DNA from: Candidatus Anaerobutyricum avicola
GTDB lineage: Bacteria > Bacillota > Clostridia > Lachnospirales > Lachnospiraceae
Direction of reading: 5' to 3'
Assembly (NCBI GenBank): GCA_019113845.1
Contig: DXGQ01000031.1
Span: 31,951 to 95,950, forward strand
DNA length: 64,000 nucleotides
Shown: piece by piece, positions 37,147 through 45,268 of the stretch
How the letters are laid out: every line of letters starts with the position of its first letter
Numbering within the stretch: the stretch's first letter is position 1
Position numbers and translations under genes: made by a program
The notes under the pieces: generated by a model
Database searches by the model: none
The model's input: only the letters and a program-made list of their open reading frames with translations
What the model was told of the DNA's origin: nothing

Positions 37147-37656
37147 ATGCAATACACCAGCTATTACAGCTCGCCCCTGGGCAATATCCTGCTGGCGGCG
37201 GATGAGATCGGATTGACGGGTCTGTGGTTTGAGGGGCAGAAATATTTTGCCCTCCGTCTGGATAAAGAACATGAGGAGAGGGAGATTCCGATGCTTAACA
37301 CGGCAAAACGCTGGCTGGATGAGTATTTTGCGGGAAAGGAGCCGGATTTCTCCGTACCGCTGCATTTGACAGGGACGGATTTTCAAAAAGATGTGTGGGA
37401 GATTCTTGGCACGATTCCTTACGGTCACACGATGACTTATGGTGAGATCGCAAAATGTATGGCGGCAAAAAAAGGGGTATCGCACATGTCCGCTCAGGCG
37501 GTGGGCGGCGCGGTTGGGCACAATCCCGTTTCTGTGATCGTGCCCTGCCACCGTGTTGTTGGGGCGAACGGGAGCCTGACCGGATATGCGGGCGGTATTG
37601 ACAAGAAAGAGAAGTTATTGGCGCTGGAAAAAGCGGGTATGAAAGTGCAGGTTTGA
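37147..37656 (+). CDS. ogt: Methylated-DNA--protein-cysteine methyltransferase
   Basis: 169 residues from the ATG at 37147 (AAAGGAG seven bases upstream). The active site VPCHRVVGANGSLTGYAGG holds the methyl-accepting cysteine, and the helix-turn-helix PYGHTMTYGEIAK region precedes it. It repairs O6-alkylguanine in DNA and is used up by the reaction. It starts 35 bp after the HEPN gene but has base composition like the rest of the chromosome. Confidence 0.93.
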   Translation: MQYTSYYSSPLGNILLAADEIGLTGLWFEGQKYFALRLDKEHEEREIPMLNTAKRWLDEYFAGKEPDFSVPLHLTGTDFQKDVWEILGTIPYGHTMTYGEIAKCMAAKKGVSHMSAQAVGGAVGHNPVSVIVPCHRVVGANGSLTGYAGGIDKKEKLLALEKAGMKVQV

Positions 37657-37670
37657 AATGTGAAAATTTC

Positions 37671-37701
37671 TTTACACATTTTCGGCGGAGTATGGTATAA
37701 T
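37671..37701 (+). promoter_or_regulatory. Promoter of the 42-residue gene and possibly alaS
   Basis: TTTACA (37671-37676) and TATAAT (37696-37701) are 19 bp apart, with an extended -10 TG. The leader between 37720 and 37765 can pair CTGTGTC with GATACAG. Confidence 0.5.
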
Positions 37702-37798
37702 CGTCTATATCTGCGGATATAACTGTGTCGGAACCGTTGGTGAACAGGTGCCTGATACAGAGTAAAAAAGCGTATACTGTAACAAAGGAGGCTTTTAT

Positions 37799-37927
37799 AT
37801 GTCGGCAGTATTCGGAGCATTTATGCAATACGTTTTGACGGCGGCTTATTTTATCGCCATCGCCGGACTCGGAATCTTTGCGGGAAAGAAGCTTTTGGAG
37901 AGGAAAAAGGGTCGGGCAGAGGGTTGA
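37799..37927 (+). CDS. 42-residue single-span membrane protein
   Basis: An ATG at 37799 with a perfect AAAGGAGG seven bases upstream opens 42 codons ending TGA. The product starts MSAVFGAFMQYVLTAAYFIA, continues IAGLGIFAGKKLLERKKG and ends RAEG: one membrane segment with a positive cytoplasmic tail. It has its own promoter. I think similar tiny proteins occur in related genomes but cannot name the family. Confidence 0.65.
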   Translation: MSAVFGAFMQYVLTAAYFIAIAGLGIFAGKKLLERKKGRAEG

Positions 37928-38213
37928 TACGTTCTGTCAGACAAAGGTCCGGAAGTATCAAACAGAAGTGGTTTTCGTCCGTCAGGACGATGAGCGACAG
38001 ACTTCGCAACAGCGGGTGCGGAATGATGTGTCAGAGGATGCGTTTTCATTCTGCACCCTTTACCCTGTATGCAGGGGACGCGTCAGGGTGGCGGATGCCA
38101 TCCGGAAGTTTTGCCGGAATGGTGTAAGTGTGAGCCTGAGGGATGCGTCATAGTGGCTTTGGCTGCTTGGGCGGCGATAGCCATATATATAGTAGAAACA
38201 GGAGGATGAAACA
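37928..38213 (+). other. Leader of alaS without a supported gene
   Basis: The stretch holds small hairpins such as CGTCC..GGACG near 37980 and CCATCCGG..CCGGAATGG near 38100, and two related blocks, GGGACGCGTCAGGGTGGC and GAGGGATGCGTCATAGTGGC. There is no convincing T-box core, promoter or coding frame. alaS is probably read from the promoter at 37671. Confidence 0.4.
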
Positions 38214-40853
38214 TTGAAAAAATATGGAGTAAATGAACTGCGGAAAATGTTTCTTGATTATTTTGAGAGCAAGGGACATCTGGTGATGAAGAGTTTCTCA
38301 CTGGTTCCGCATAATGATAACAGCTTGCTTTTGATCAACGCCGGTATGGCTCCGCTCAAGCCATACTTTACCGGACAGGAGATCCCGCCGAGAAGACGGG
38401 TGGCTACCTGCCAGAAGTGTATCCGTACCGGTGACATTGAGAACGTAGGTAAGACGGCGCGTCACGGTACATTTTTTGAGATGCTCGGTAACTTCTCCTT
38501 TGGAGATTACTTTAAGAGGGAGGCCATCCACTGGTCCTGGGAGTTTCTCACGGAGGTCGTAGGACTTGACCCGGACCGTCTTTATCCGTCCGTGTATCTG
38601 GAAGATGACGAGGCGTTTGCTATCTGGAGAGATGAGATCGGCATCGCGCCGGAGCGCATCTATAAGTTTGGCAAGGAAGATAACTTCTGGGAGCATGGCG
38701 CAGGTCCTTGCGGCCCGTGTTCCGAGATCTATTATGACCGCGGCGAGAAATATGGCTGCGGCAAACCAACCTGTACGATAGGTTGTGACTGCGACCGGTA
38801 CATGGAAGTGTGGAACAACGTATTTACTCAGTTTGAAAATGACGGTCACAACAATTACACACAGCTGGAGCAGAAGAACATCGATACCGGTATGGGTCTG
38901 GAGCGTCTGGCAGTGGTTGTCCAGGATGTGGATTCCATCTTCGATGTGGACACCATCCGTTCCCTGCGGGACAAGGTCTGCGAGATGGCGCACAAGACTT
39001 ATAAAGAGAAGGAAGAGGATGATATCTCCATCCGTCTGATCACGGATCACATCCGTTCCGCCACCTTCATGATCTCTGACGGTATCATGCCGAGCAACGA
39101 AGGCCGCGGCTACGTGCTCCGCCGTATCATCCGCCGGGCAGCCCGTCACGGAAAGATCCTTGGTATCGAGGGACAGTTCCTGGCAGAGCTCAGCAAGACG
39201 GTGATCGAAGGCTCCAAGGATGGTTATCCGGAACTGGAAGAGAAGAAAGAGTTTATCTTCAATGTTCTGACGCAGGAAGAGAGCAAGTTCAGCAAGACCA
39301 TCGACCAGGGGCTGAACATCTTAAATGAACTGGAAAATGAGTTAAAAGAGAGTGGAAAGACAGAGCTTTCCGGCGAGGAAGCGTTTAAATTATACGATAC
39401 GTACGGATTCCCTCTGGATCTGACCCAGGAGATTCTCGGAGAGAAAGGTTACACCATCGACGAGGAAGGCTTTAAGGCCTGCATGGAAGAGCAGAGAGTG
39501 AAAGCGAGAAAGGCGAGAAAGACGACCAACTACATGGGCGCCGACGTGACCGTATACGAGTCCATCGACCCGTCCATCACCACGGAATTTGTGGGATATG
39601 ACCATGAGGAGTACGATTCCAAGATTACCGTCATGACCACGGACACGGAGATTACCGAGGCGCTTACCGACGGACAGGTGGGCACGATCTTTGTGGAGAA
39701 GACGCCATTTTATGCGACCGGCGGCGGACAGCATGCCGACACCGGTGTGATCCGCTGCAAAGACGGCGAGTTCGTGGTAGAGGATACGGTCAAGATGCTG
39801 GGCGACAAGGTTGGCCATATCGGACGTGTGACGAAGGGGATGTTCAAGACCGGCGATACCGTGACACTGTCCATCAATACGGAGCAGAGAAACGATACGA
39901 GGAAGAACCACAGTGCGACCCATCTTCTGCAGAAAGCGCTTCGTGCTGTGCTGGGAAGCCATGTGGAGCAGGCCGGTTCTTACAATGATAAAGACCGTCT
40001 CCGTTTTGACTTCTCCCACTTCCAGGCAATGACGCCGGAAGAGATCGCCGAGGTGGAAGAGATCGTCAACAAGGAGATTGCCGCCGGACTTCCGGTCGTG
40101 ACACAGATCATGACAGTGGACGAGGCAAAGAAGACCGGCGCCATGGCTCTGTTTGGTGAGAAATATGGCGAGAAGGTTCGCGTGGTCAGCATGGGAGACT
40201 TCTCCAGGGAGTTCTGTGCCGGTACGCATGTATCCAACACAGGCGATATCAAGACCTTCAAGATTATTTCCGAGACAGGTGTGGCAGCCGGGGTGCGCCG
40301 TATTGAGGCTATCACAGGAAATAACGTATTGAAATATTATCAGGAGGAGGAGCAGACGCTTCTGGAGGCAGCGAAGGCGGCCAAGGCAGACCCGCATAAG
40401 CTTGTGGAGCGGATTCATGCCCTTTTGGATGAAGTGAAAGCGCTCTCCTCAGAAAACGAAAAACTGAAAGACCAGATCGCCAAGAGCGAAGTGGCAGACG
40501 TCATGAGCCAGGTGGAAGAGACCGGTGCCTTCAAGGTACTTCCGGTATCGGTAAAAGACGTCGATATGAATGCGCTTCGTACTCTGGGAGATGACCTGAA
40601 AGAAAAGATCGGCAGCGGCATTGTCATTCTCGCTTCCGACATGGGCGGCAAGGTGAACCTGATCGTCACAGCCACCGACGACGCGGTGAAGGCAGGCGCT
40701 CACGCCGGTAAGATCATCAAGGAGGCCGCAGCCCTCGTTGGAGGAGGAGGCGGCGGACGTCCGAACATGGCACAGGCCGGCGGAAAGAATCCGGCAGGCA
40801 TTGCCGACGCTCTGGCAAAGGCAGTGGAGCTTGCCAAAGGACAGCTGGCGTAA
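38214..40853 (+). CDS. alaS: Alanine--tRNA ligase
   Basis: 879 residues, full length, TTG start with AGGAGGA eight bases upstream. Class II catalytic core (INAGMAPLKPYFTG), editing domain with HSATHLLQKALR and CAGTHVSNTGD, then an oligomerisation tail containing GGGGGGRPNMAQAGG. It charges tRNA-Ala and removes mis-added serine and glycine. Confidence 0.98.
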   Translation: MKKYGVNELRKMFLDYFESKGHLVMKSFSLVPHNDNSLLLINAGMAPLKPYFTGQEIPPRRRVATCQKCIRTGDIENVGKTARHGTFFEMLGNFSFGDYFKREAIHWSWEFLTEVVGLDPDRLYPSVYLEDDEAFAIWRDEIGIAPERIYKFGKEDNFWEHGAGPCGPCSEIYYDRGEKYGCGKPTCTIGCDCDRYMEVWNNVFTQFENDGHNNYTQLEQKNIDTGMGLERLAVVVQDVDSIFDVDTIRSLRDKVCEMAHKTYKEKEEDDISIRLITDHIRSATFMISDGIMPSNEGRGYVLRRIIRRAARHGKILGIEGQFLAELSKTVIEGSKDGYPELEEKKEFIFNVLTQEESKFSKTIDQGLNILNELENELKESGKTELSGEEAFKLYDTYGFPLDLTQEILGEKGYTIDEEGFKACMEEQRVKARKARKTTNYMGADVTVYESIDPSITTEFVGYDHEEYDSKITVMTTDTEITEALTDGQVGTIFVEKTPFYATGGGQHADTGVIRCKDGEFVVEDTVKMLGDKVGHIGRVTKGMFKTGDTVTLSINTEQRNDTRKNHSATHLLQKALRAVLGSHVEQAGSYNDKDRLRFDFSHFQAMTPEEIAEVEEIVNKEIAAGLPVVTQIMTVDEAKKTGAMALFGEKYGEKVRVVSMGDFSREFCAGTHVSNTGDIKTFKIISETGVAAGVRRIEAITGNNVLKYYQEEEQTLLEAAKAAKADPHKLVERIHALLDEVKALSSENEKLKDQIAKSEVADVMSQVEETGAFKVLPVSVKDVDMNALRTLGDDLKEKIGSGIVILASDMGGKVNLIVTATDDAVKAGAHAGKIIKEAAALVGGGGGGRPNMAQAGGKNPAGIADALAKAVELAKGQLA

Positions 40854-40854
40854 G

Positions 40855-41565
40855 ATGATACGGACGATACTATTTGATATTGACAATACGCTGTACGATT
40901 ACGACCGGGGAAATGAAGCGGCGCTCTGTGTTGTGTGCGCGTATTGTAAAGAACATTTCGGCTGGAAGGAAGAGGTAACTTTTTTAAGACAGAAGCAGGC
41001 GAGAAAAGATGTGGAGGCGGTCATAGGGACAAACTGTGCGGCCTCCCACAACCGCCTCATCCGTTTTCAGCGGATGCTGGAGAAAGAGAATCTTCCTCTG
41101 GAACCCCATGTGATGAACCTGTATCACGGTTACTGGGATACGCTGATCGATACGATAGAGCCCACGGAGGATGTGACTTCCTTTTTCCGGTGGGCGAAGG
41201 AAACGCACCGGCGGATTGGCATTGCCACCAATATGACTGCCTATATCCAGTATAAGAAACTGCAGAAGTTATCTGTTCTCCAGGATGTGGATTTTATGGT
41301 GACCAGCGAGGAGGTTGGAGCGGAAAAACCGGACCCGGCGTTCTTCTCCTACTGTATGGGAAAAGCCAACTGTGCTACGCAGGAGTGTCTCATGATCGGA
41401 GACAGCCTGAAAGGCGACGTGCTGGGAGCCAGGAATGCCGGTTTGCAGGCGCTTTGGCTGCAGGCGTATGCATCGGAAAATGAACTCCGGGCACAGAACG
41501 GAGAAGAAACTGCGTTTCAAAGTCTTCGGGCGTGCCGGGAGTGGATAGAAGAGCAGGCATTGTGA
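40855..41565 (+). CDS. HAD-family hydrolase (YjjG/pyrimidine nucleotidase-like)
   Basis: 236 residues, starting one base after the alaS stop. Motif I DIDNTLYDYD, motif II ATNMT, motif III lysine in GAEKPDPAFF and motif IV IGDSLKGDVLGARNAG are all present. Substrates of such phosphatases are small phosphorylated metabolites, often nucleotides; the specific one is not readable. Confidence 0.85.
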   Translation: MIRTILFDIDNTLYDYDRGNEAALCVVCAYCKEHFGWKEEVTFLRQKQARKDVEAVIGTNCAASHNRLIRFQRMLEKENLPLEPHVMNLYHGYWDTLIDTIEPTEDVTSFFRWAKETHRRIGIATNMTAYIQYKKLQKLSVLQDVDFMVTSEEVGAEKPDPAFFSYCMGKANCATQECLMIGDSLKGDVLGARNAGLQALWLQAYASENELRAQNGEETAFQSLRACREWIEEQAL

Positions 41566-41604
41566 ACGGATTTCCTGTGCAGTGCTGTGAACAGGGACAG
41601 ATGA

Positions 41605-41650
41605 AAAAGCTCCCTGCATATCTCCTTGATGGGATGTGCAGGGAGCTTTT
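41605..41650. terminator. Bidirectional terminator between convergent genes
   Basis: AAAAGCTCCCTGCA (41605-41618) pairs perfectly with TGCAGGGAGCTTTT (41637-41650). A and T runs flank both ends, so it can serve the HAD gene on the plus strand and the ABC operon on the minus strand. Confidence 0.85.
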
Positions 41651-41725
41651 ATGTGATATGTCCGGAAAACAGGGGGAAATTGTTTTCCCCCTGCCCGGTT
41701 CTGCCGCTATTCCGGATGCAGTCTT

Positions 41726-42559
41726 TTATTCCAGATTCAGCTTCTTTGTCATAATATACTTTGTCACAAAGAAGCAGACAAGAGTGGCGATGATCTCACA
41801 CAGCAGGATGATGAGAAACATCGGAGTCAGAAGATTGCCGAGATAGTAGGTCGCTTCCGCGCCGGTCATGCCCGTGGTGTCGATATTGGCGACGCCAAAT
41901 CCGATTCCGCTCAGTGCCAGAACGAAGGTGGAGAGGATCTGTATGGCGACATAACTTATGATGTAGACGCCGATCGCTCCGAGAATCTTATGATTCGGGA
42001 CAAGGCTTCCCACTGCCACGCAGAAATATAGGTGCAGGATCGTCAAAAACGGAGATAAAAGCAGCATGATGAGGAAGATCCAGCAGAATGCCGGCAGCGC
42101 GGACAGATACTGGAAGAAACGTCCAAACGCCGGCAGCAGCACGGACATGAACTCTCCGGTGGCAAACATGATGAGCAGAGCCGCGGCCAGCACAATAAGA
42201 TCGATGACGGTCCACAAAAGACCGGTGAGTCCTTTGGAGACGATGATCTGCGTCGGTGTGACCGGCAGAGTGTTGGTCAGGTATCCCTGCTCGGTAAATA
42301 CATTTTTATAAAAGCGGTAACCGATGTACACGGAAGTGAACATGGCCGCGCAGAAAAGAATCAGTACGGTAAAGAAGATGAGGAGCGCCGCGATCACGCT
42401 CACGATCTTCCCGGCTCCCGCCGATGTTGCCACATCAAAGCCTCCGCTTGCCTCAAAGAAGATGCGGGACAGTATGGCAAAAATAAGTATAAATCCGTGG
42501 AGAACGAGCAGCAGCTTCGATATCGATCTCCATTCCTGTTTAAATAGCTTTCCTAACAT
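41726..42559 (-). CDS. ABC-2 type transporter permease
   Basis: 277 residues with about six membrane segments (for example VIAALLIFFTVLILFCAAMF and IATLVCFFVTKYIM). It begins with MLGKLFKQEWR, typical of such exporters' permeases. It overlaps the ATPase gene by 7 bp and forms the last gene of the GntR/ATPase/permease operon. By analogy with ytrABC, it may respond to envelope stress; the substrate is unknown. Confidence 0.8.
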   Translation of the reverse strand: MLGKLFKQEWRSISKLLLVLHGFILIFAILSRIFFEASGGFDVATSAGAGKIVSVIAALLIFFTVLILFCAAMFTSVYIGYRFYKNVFTEQGYLTNTLPVTPTQIIVSKGLTGLLWTVIDLIVLAAALLIMFATGEFMSVLLPAFGRFFQYLSALPAFCWIFLIMLLLSPFLTILHLYFCVAVGSLVPNHKILGAIGVYIISYVAIQILSTFVLALSGIGFGVANIDTTGMTGAEATYYLGNLLTPMFLIILLCEIIATLVCFFVTKYIMTKKLNLE

Positions 42560-43251
42560 TTGAACACCTCCCGGAACAGATCGTCAACAGATTTGCCCTC
42601 TTTATCACGGATAGTCTCCACTTCTTCCTGCATGGTGATGTGGCCGTCTTTGATGAAGACCACTTCGTCCAGAATGTTCTCCACATCGGTGATGAGGTGG
42701 GTGGACAGCAGGATGGTGGCATCCGGTTCGTAGTTGCCGATAATGGTACTTAAAATATAATCTCTGGCTGCCGGGTCCACACCGGCGATCGGTTCATCGA
42801 GACAGTAAAGCTTCGCCCGGCGGCTCATCACCAGGATAAGCTGTACCTTTTCTTTGTTTCCTTTGGACAGAGTCTTAATGCGGGCGGACGGGTCGAGGTG
42901 GACCTTATTTAACATTTGTTCCGCCTTTTTCTCGTCAAAATCCGCGTAAAAGTCTTTAAAATAAGCGATGGCCTCCGCGATCCGCATGGATTCGTCCAGG
43001 TACGTCCGCTCCGGTAAGTAGGAGACGATGGACTTAGTTTTTACGCCGGGCGCCATGCCTCTGATGAGGATCTCACCCTCCGTCGGTGTGAGCAGACCGT
43101 TGATCAGTTTGATCATCGTCGTCTTGCCGCTGCCGTTTGGTCCCAGAAGACCGATGATACGGCCGGGACGAAGGGACAGATTGATATGGTCAAGGGCTGT
43201 CTTTCGGCCATAGCGTTTCGTTAAATTCTTACATTCCAGGATGGTATTCAT
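42553..43251 (-). CDS. ABC transporter ATP-binding protein (YtrB-like)
   Basis: 232 residues. Walker A GPNGSGKTT (about 36-44), a degenerate signature LSKGNKEKVQ instead of LSGGQ, Walker B LYCLDEP and a switch histidine in STHL. The signature variant is common in YtrB-type exporter ATPases. It starts within the stop region of the GntR gene (4-bp overlap). Confidence 0.88.
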   Translation of the reverse strand: MNTILECKNLTKRYGRKTALDHINLSLRPGRIIGLLGPNGSGKTTMIKLINGLLTPTEGEILIRGMAPGVKTKSIVSYLPERTYLDESMRIAEAIAYFKDFYADFDEKKAEQMLNKVHLDPSARIKTLSKGNKEKVQLILVMSRRAKLYCLDEPIAGVDPAARDYILSTIIGNYEPDATILLSTHLITDVENILDEVVFIKDGHITMQEEVETIRDKEGKSVDDLFREVFKC

Positions 43252-43619
43252 GCCTCCCCCTCCTTTATGATCTTTTCAATCAATCCGATGGTTTTTTCAT
43301 TGTCAAAACCCATCTGATGCATTTTTTCCATAAACTCTTTGATCTGGGCTGTCGCCAGTTCCTCTCTCATTTTTTCAATCATCGCTGTGTCCTCCGTGAT
43401 AAATCTCCCGCTTGTTCGCTCGGAGTGTACCAGGTTCTCCCGCTCCAATTCTGCCAGCGCCTTCTGCATGGTGTTGGGGTTCACTCCCGCCTCCGTGGCG
43501 AAGTCGCGGACAGAGGGAAGTCTGGCGCCGGGTTTGTACTTGCCGGCAATGATGTCAAGGGAAATCCTCTCGACAATCTGTGTGTAGATCGGACGGCTTG
43601 AATCAAGATTCCATGCCAT
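43248..43619 (-). CDS. GntR-family transcriptional regulator, YtrA subfamily
   Basis: 123 residues. A winged helix-turn-helix (PIYTQIVERISLDIIAGKY to HSERTSGRFITED) with a short C-terminal tail of about 45 residues, which defines the YtrA subfamily. It probably represses its own operon through the site at 43726-43753. Confidence 0.9.
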   Translation of the reverse strand: MAWNLDSSRPIYTQIVERISLDIIAGKYKPGARLPSVRDFATEAGVNPNTMQKALAELERENLVHSERTSGRFITEDTAMIEKMREELATAQIKEFMEKMHQMGFDNEKTIGLIEKIIKEGEA

Positions 43620-43725
43620 AGAGTCACCTCCTTATAAGTTTATGCCGGGACTGCGGCTGTTTTTTGCCGTTACCCGGAGAGTAATGTGGTTATTATTATC
43701 AGAGATACATTTGGAAGTTCTCTCA

Positions 43726-43782
43726 TGTACTACTGTATTAATAACTTAGTACAATAATACATTCATACAATAGAAATGTCAA
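43726..43782 (-). promoter_or_regulatory. Promoter and operator of the YtrA-type operon
   Basis: On the minus strand TTGACA (43782-43777) and TATTAT (43759-43754) are 17 bp apart. Immediately downstream TGTACTA (43726-43732) and TAGTACA (43747-43753) form a perfect 7-bp inverted repeat with a 14-bp gap, covering the start point. Confidence 0.75.
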
Positions 43783-43879
43783 GAAAAATTTTTAGTGATT
43801 TTTTGGAGAAACATTCTTGCGATTGCTTATTCTATATAAAAGGGTTCAAATAAGTGTAGGTATCCGCAAAAAAGCTGTG

Positions 43880-43908
43880 TTGACAGTTCTGTGGATATTT
43901 CTTACAAT
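43880..43908 (+). promoter_or_regulatory. Promoter of the Nudix gene
   Basis: TTGACA (43880-43885) and TACAAT (43903-43908), 17-bp spacing. Confidence 0.75.
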
Positions 43909-43969
43909 AAAAAGGCAGTCAAAGACAGTATGATAAACAGTACAGAGATCATAAGAAGAAAGGTGCAGT

Positions 43970-44593
43970 ATGGATAAGAATGAAAAGTGGCTCCAGTGGG
44001 CCGTGGAACTGCAGAGTATCGCGCAGACAGGACTATGGTACGGAGAAGGAGTCTTTGATAAGGAGCGCTATGAGAGGATCCGGGAGATCGCGGCGGAGAT
44101 GATCGCGTATAAGACAGAGATCCCGCTTGATAAAGTGAAGGATCTGTTCTGTGATGAGAGCGGCTATCAGACGCCGAAGCTTGACACCCGGGCGGCGATC
44201 TTTAAAGAAGATAAGATTCTTCTGGTGCAGGAGAGCAACGGAACCTGGTCCCTTCCGGGCGGATGGGTGGACGTGGATCTCTCCATTAAGGAGAACACAG
44301 TGAAGGAAGCCAAGGAAGAGGCGGGACTCGACGTCACCGCAGATCTGGTCATAGCCATCCAGGACAGGGAGAAACATAATCTGCCGGTGTATGTGCATAA
44401 GATCATCAAGGTCTTTGTGCTCTGTACGGTGACCGGCGGCTGTTTTGAGCCAAACATTGAGACGATCCAGAGCGGCTATTTTTCCCTTGACGAACTGCCG
44501 CCGCTGGCGGAGGAGAAAAATAACGCGGAACAGATCGCTATGTGCTTCGATGCATATCATCATGCCGATACGTGGAAGACGATTCTGGAGTGA
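43970..44593 (+). CDS. Nudix hydrolase with N-terminal Nudix_N domain
   Basis: 207 residues. A 65-residue helical N-domain (KWLQWAVELQSIAQTGLWY) is followed by the Nudix fold, whose box GGWVDVDLSIKENTVKEAKEEAGL is split here as GGWVDVD and KEAKEEAG around the metal-binding glutamates. The domain pairing resembles ADP-ribose pyrophosphatases. It has its own promoter and no clear operon partner. Confidence 0.85.
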   Translation: MDKNEKWLQWAVELQSIAQTGLWYGEGVFDKERYERIREIAAEMIAYKTEIPLDKVKDLFCDESGYQTPKLDTRAAIFKEDKILLVQESNGTWSLPGGWVDVDLSIKENTVKEAKEEAGLDVTADLVIAIQDREKHNLPVYVHKIIKVFVLCTVTGGCFEPNIETIQSGYFSLDELPPLAEEKNNAEQIAMCFDAYHHADTWKTILE

Positions 44594-44738
44594 CAAAGAA
44601 CGCGTGCTTTGTTTTATGAAAGGATTCCCAAAAGATCGTCGGGAGTAAGGAGGCAGGGTAAGCCGCACCGGAAAGATCGAAAAAAGAAGACAGACGACAT
44701 TTTCCGGAGATTTTCCTGTTTTTTTCTTCAAAAAGATA

Positions 44739-44766
44739 TTGACGAAAGAGGATGTTATGGTATAAT
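44739..44766 (+). promoter_or_regulatory. Promoter of rpsU
   Basis: TTGACG (44739-44744) and TATAAT (44761-44766), 16 bp apart. Confidence 0.75.
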
Positions 44767-44839
44767 ATAAAGCAGTGCGAAAATACCCAAACAGTTGTAT
44801 TAGGCACAATACGCAACTGGAGGGAGGTTAGGTGAGTCA

Positions 44840-45016
44840 ATGTCAAATATTATCGTTAAAGAGAACGAATCTTTAGACAGCGCTCTTCGCAGATTTAAGA
44901 GGAGCTGTGCTAAGGCAGGAATTCAGCAGGAGATTCGCAAGAGAGAGCATTACGAAAAACCAAGTGTTAGACGTAAAAAGAAATCCGAAGCTGCAAGAAA
45001 AAGAAAATATAAATAA
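44840..45016 (+). CDS. rpsU: Small-subunit ribosomal protein bS21
   Basis: 58 residues: [19 protein letters not shown] at the start, [17 protein letters not shown] middle (here [14 protein letters not shown]) and a basic tail ending RKRKYK. S21 binds near the mRNA exit of the 30S subunit and helps initiation. GGGAGG lies 12 bp before the ATG, a longer gap than usual. The gene is monocistronic with its own promoter and terminator. Confidence 0.95.
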   Translation: MSNIIVKENESLDSALRRFKRSCAKAGIQQEIRKREHYEKPSVRRKKKSEAARKRKYK

Positions 45017-45025
45017 TTGTGCTGT

Positions 45026-45058
45026 AAAAGGAGTATCCGTGAGGATACTCCTTTTTTT
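45026..45058 (+). terminator. Terminator after rpsU
   Basis: AGGAGTATCC (45029-45038) pairs with GGATACTCCT (45043-45052), flanked by AAAA before and TTTTTT after. Confidence 0.92.
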
Positions 45059-45188
45059 CGTAAAAAAATATTCTTTTTTTGTTGTGACCGGAGAATCGCG
45101 ATTCTGGAAGTCACGAAAAAACCATAAAAAATTATAGATAATAACGGGAATATCGTAAGATTTTCAAGATGGATAGTAAAATTTTCTA

Positions 45189-45210
45189 TATAATTTACGA
45201 AAAATTTACG
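45189..45210 (+). promoter_or_regulatory. Promoter -10 of the mgl operon with overlapping direct repeat
   Basis: TATAAT (45189-45194) lacks a good -35 partner, which suggests dependence on an activator. AATTTACG occurs twice, at 45192-45199 and 45203-45210, 11 bp apart. The AraC-type response regulator at 50266 is a candidate regulator; this is inference. Confidence 0.45.
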
Positions 45211-45268
45211 TTAAACTGTCATTGTAAACAAAAAGCGTGCGAGAAACGTTGAGAAAGGAGAAAATGTA

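Noticed and set aside
37928..38213. Possible T-box leader of alaS, suggested by an AGGGTGGC-like string
   Set aside because: The conserved T-box core and the terminator/antiterminator pair are not present, and no specifier loop could be drawn.
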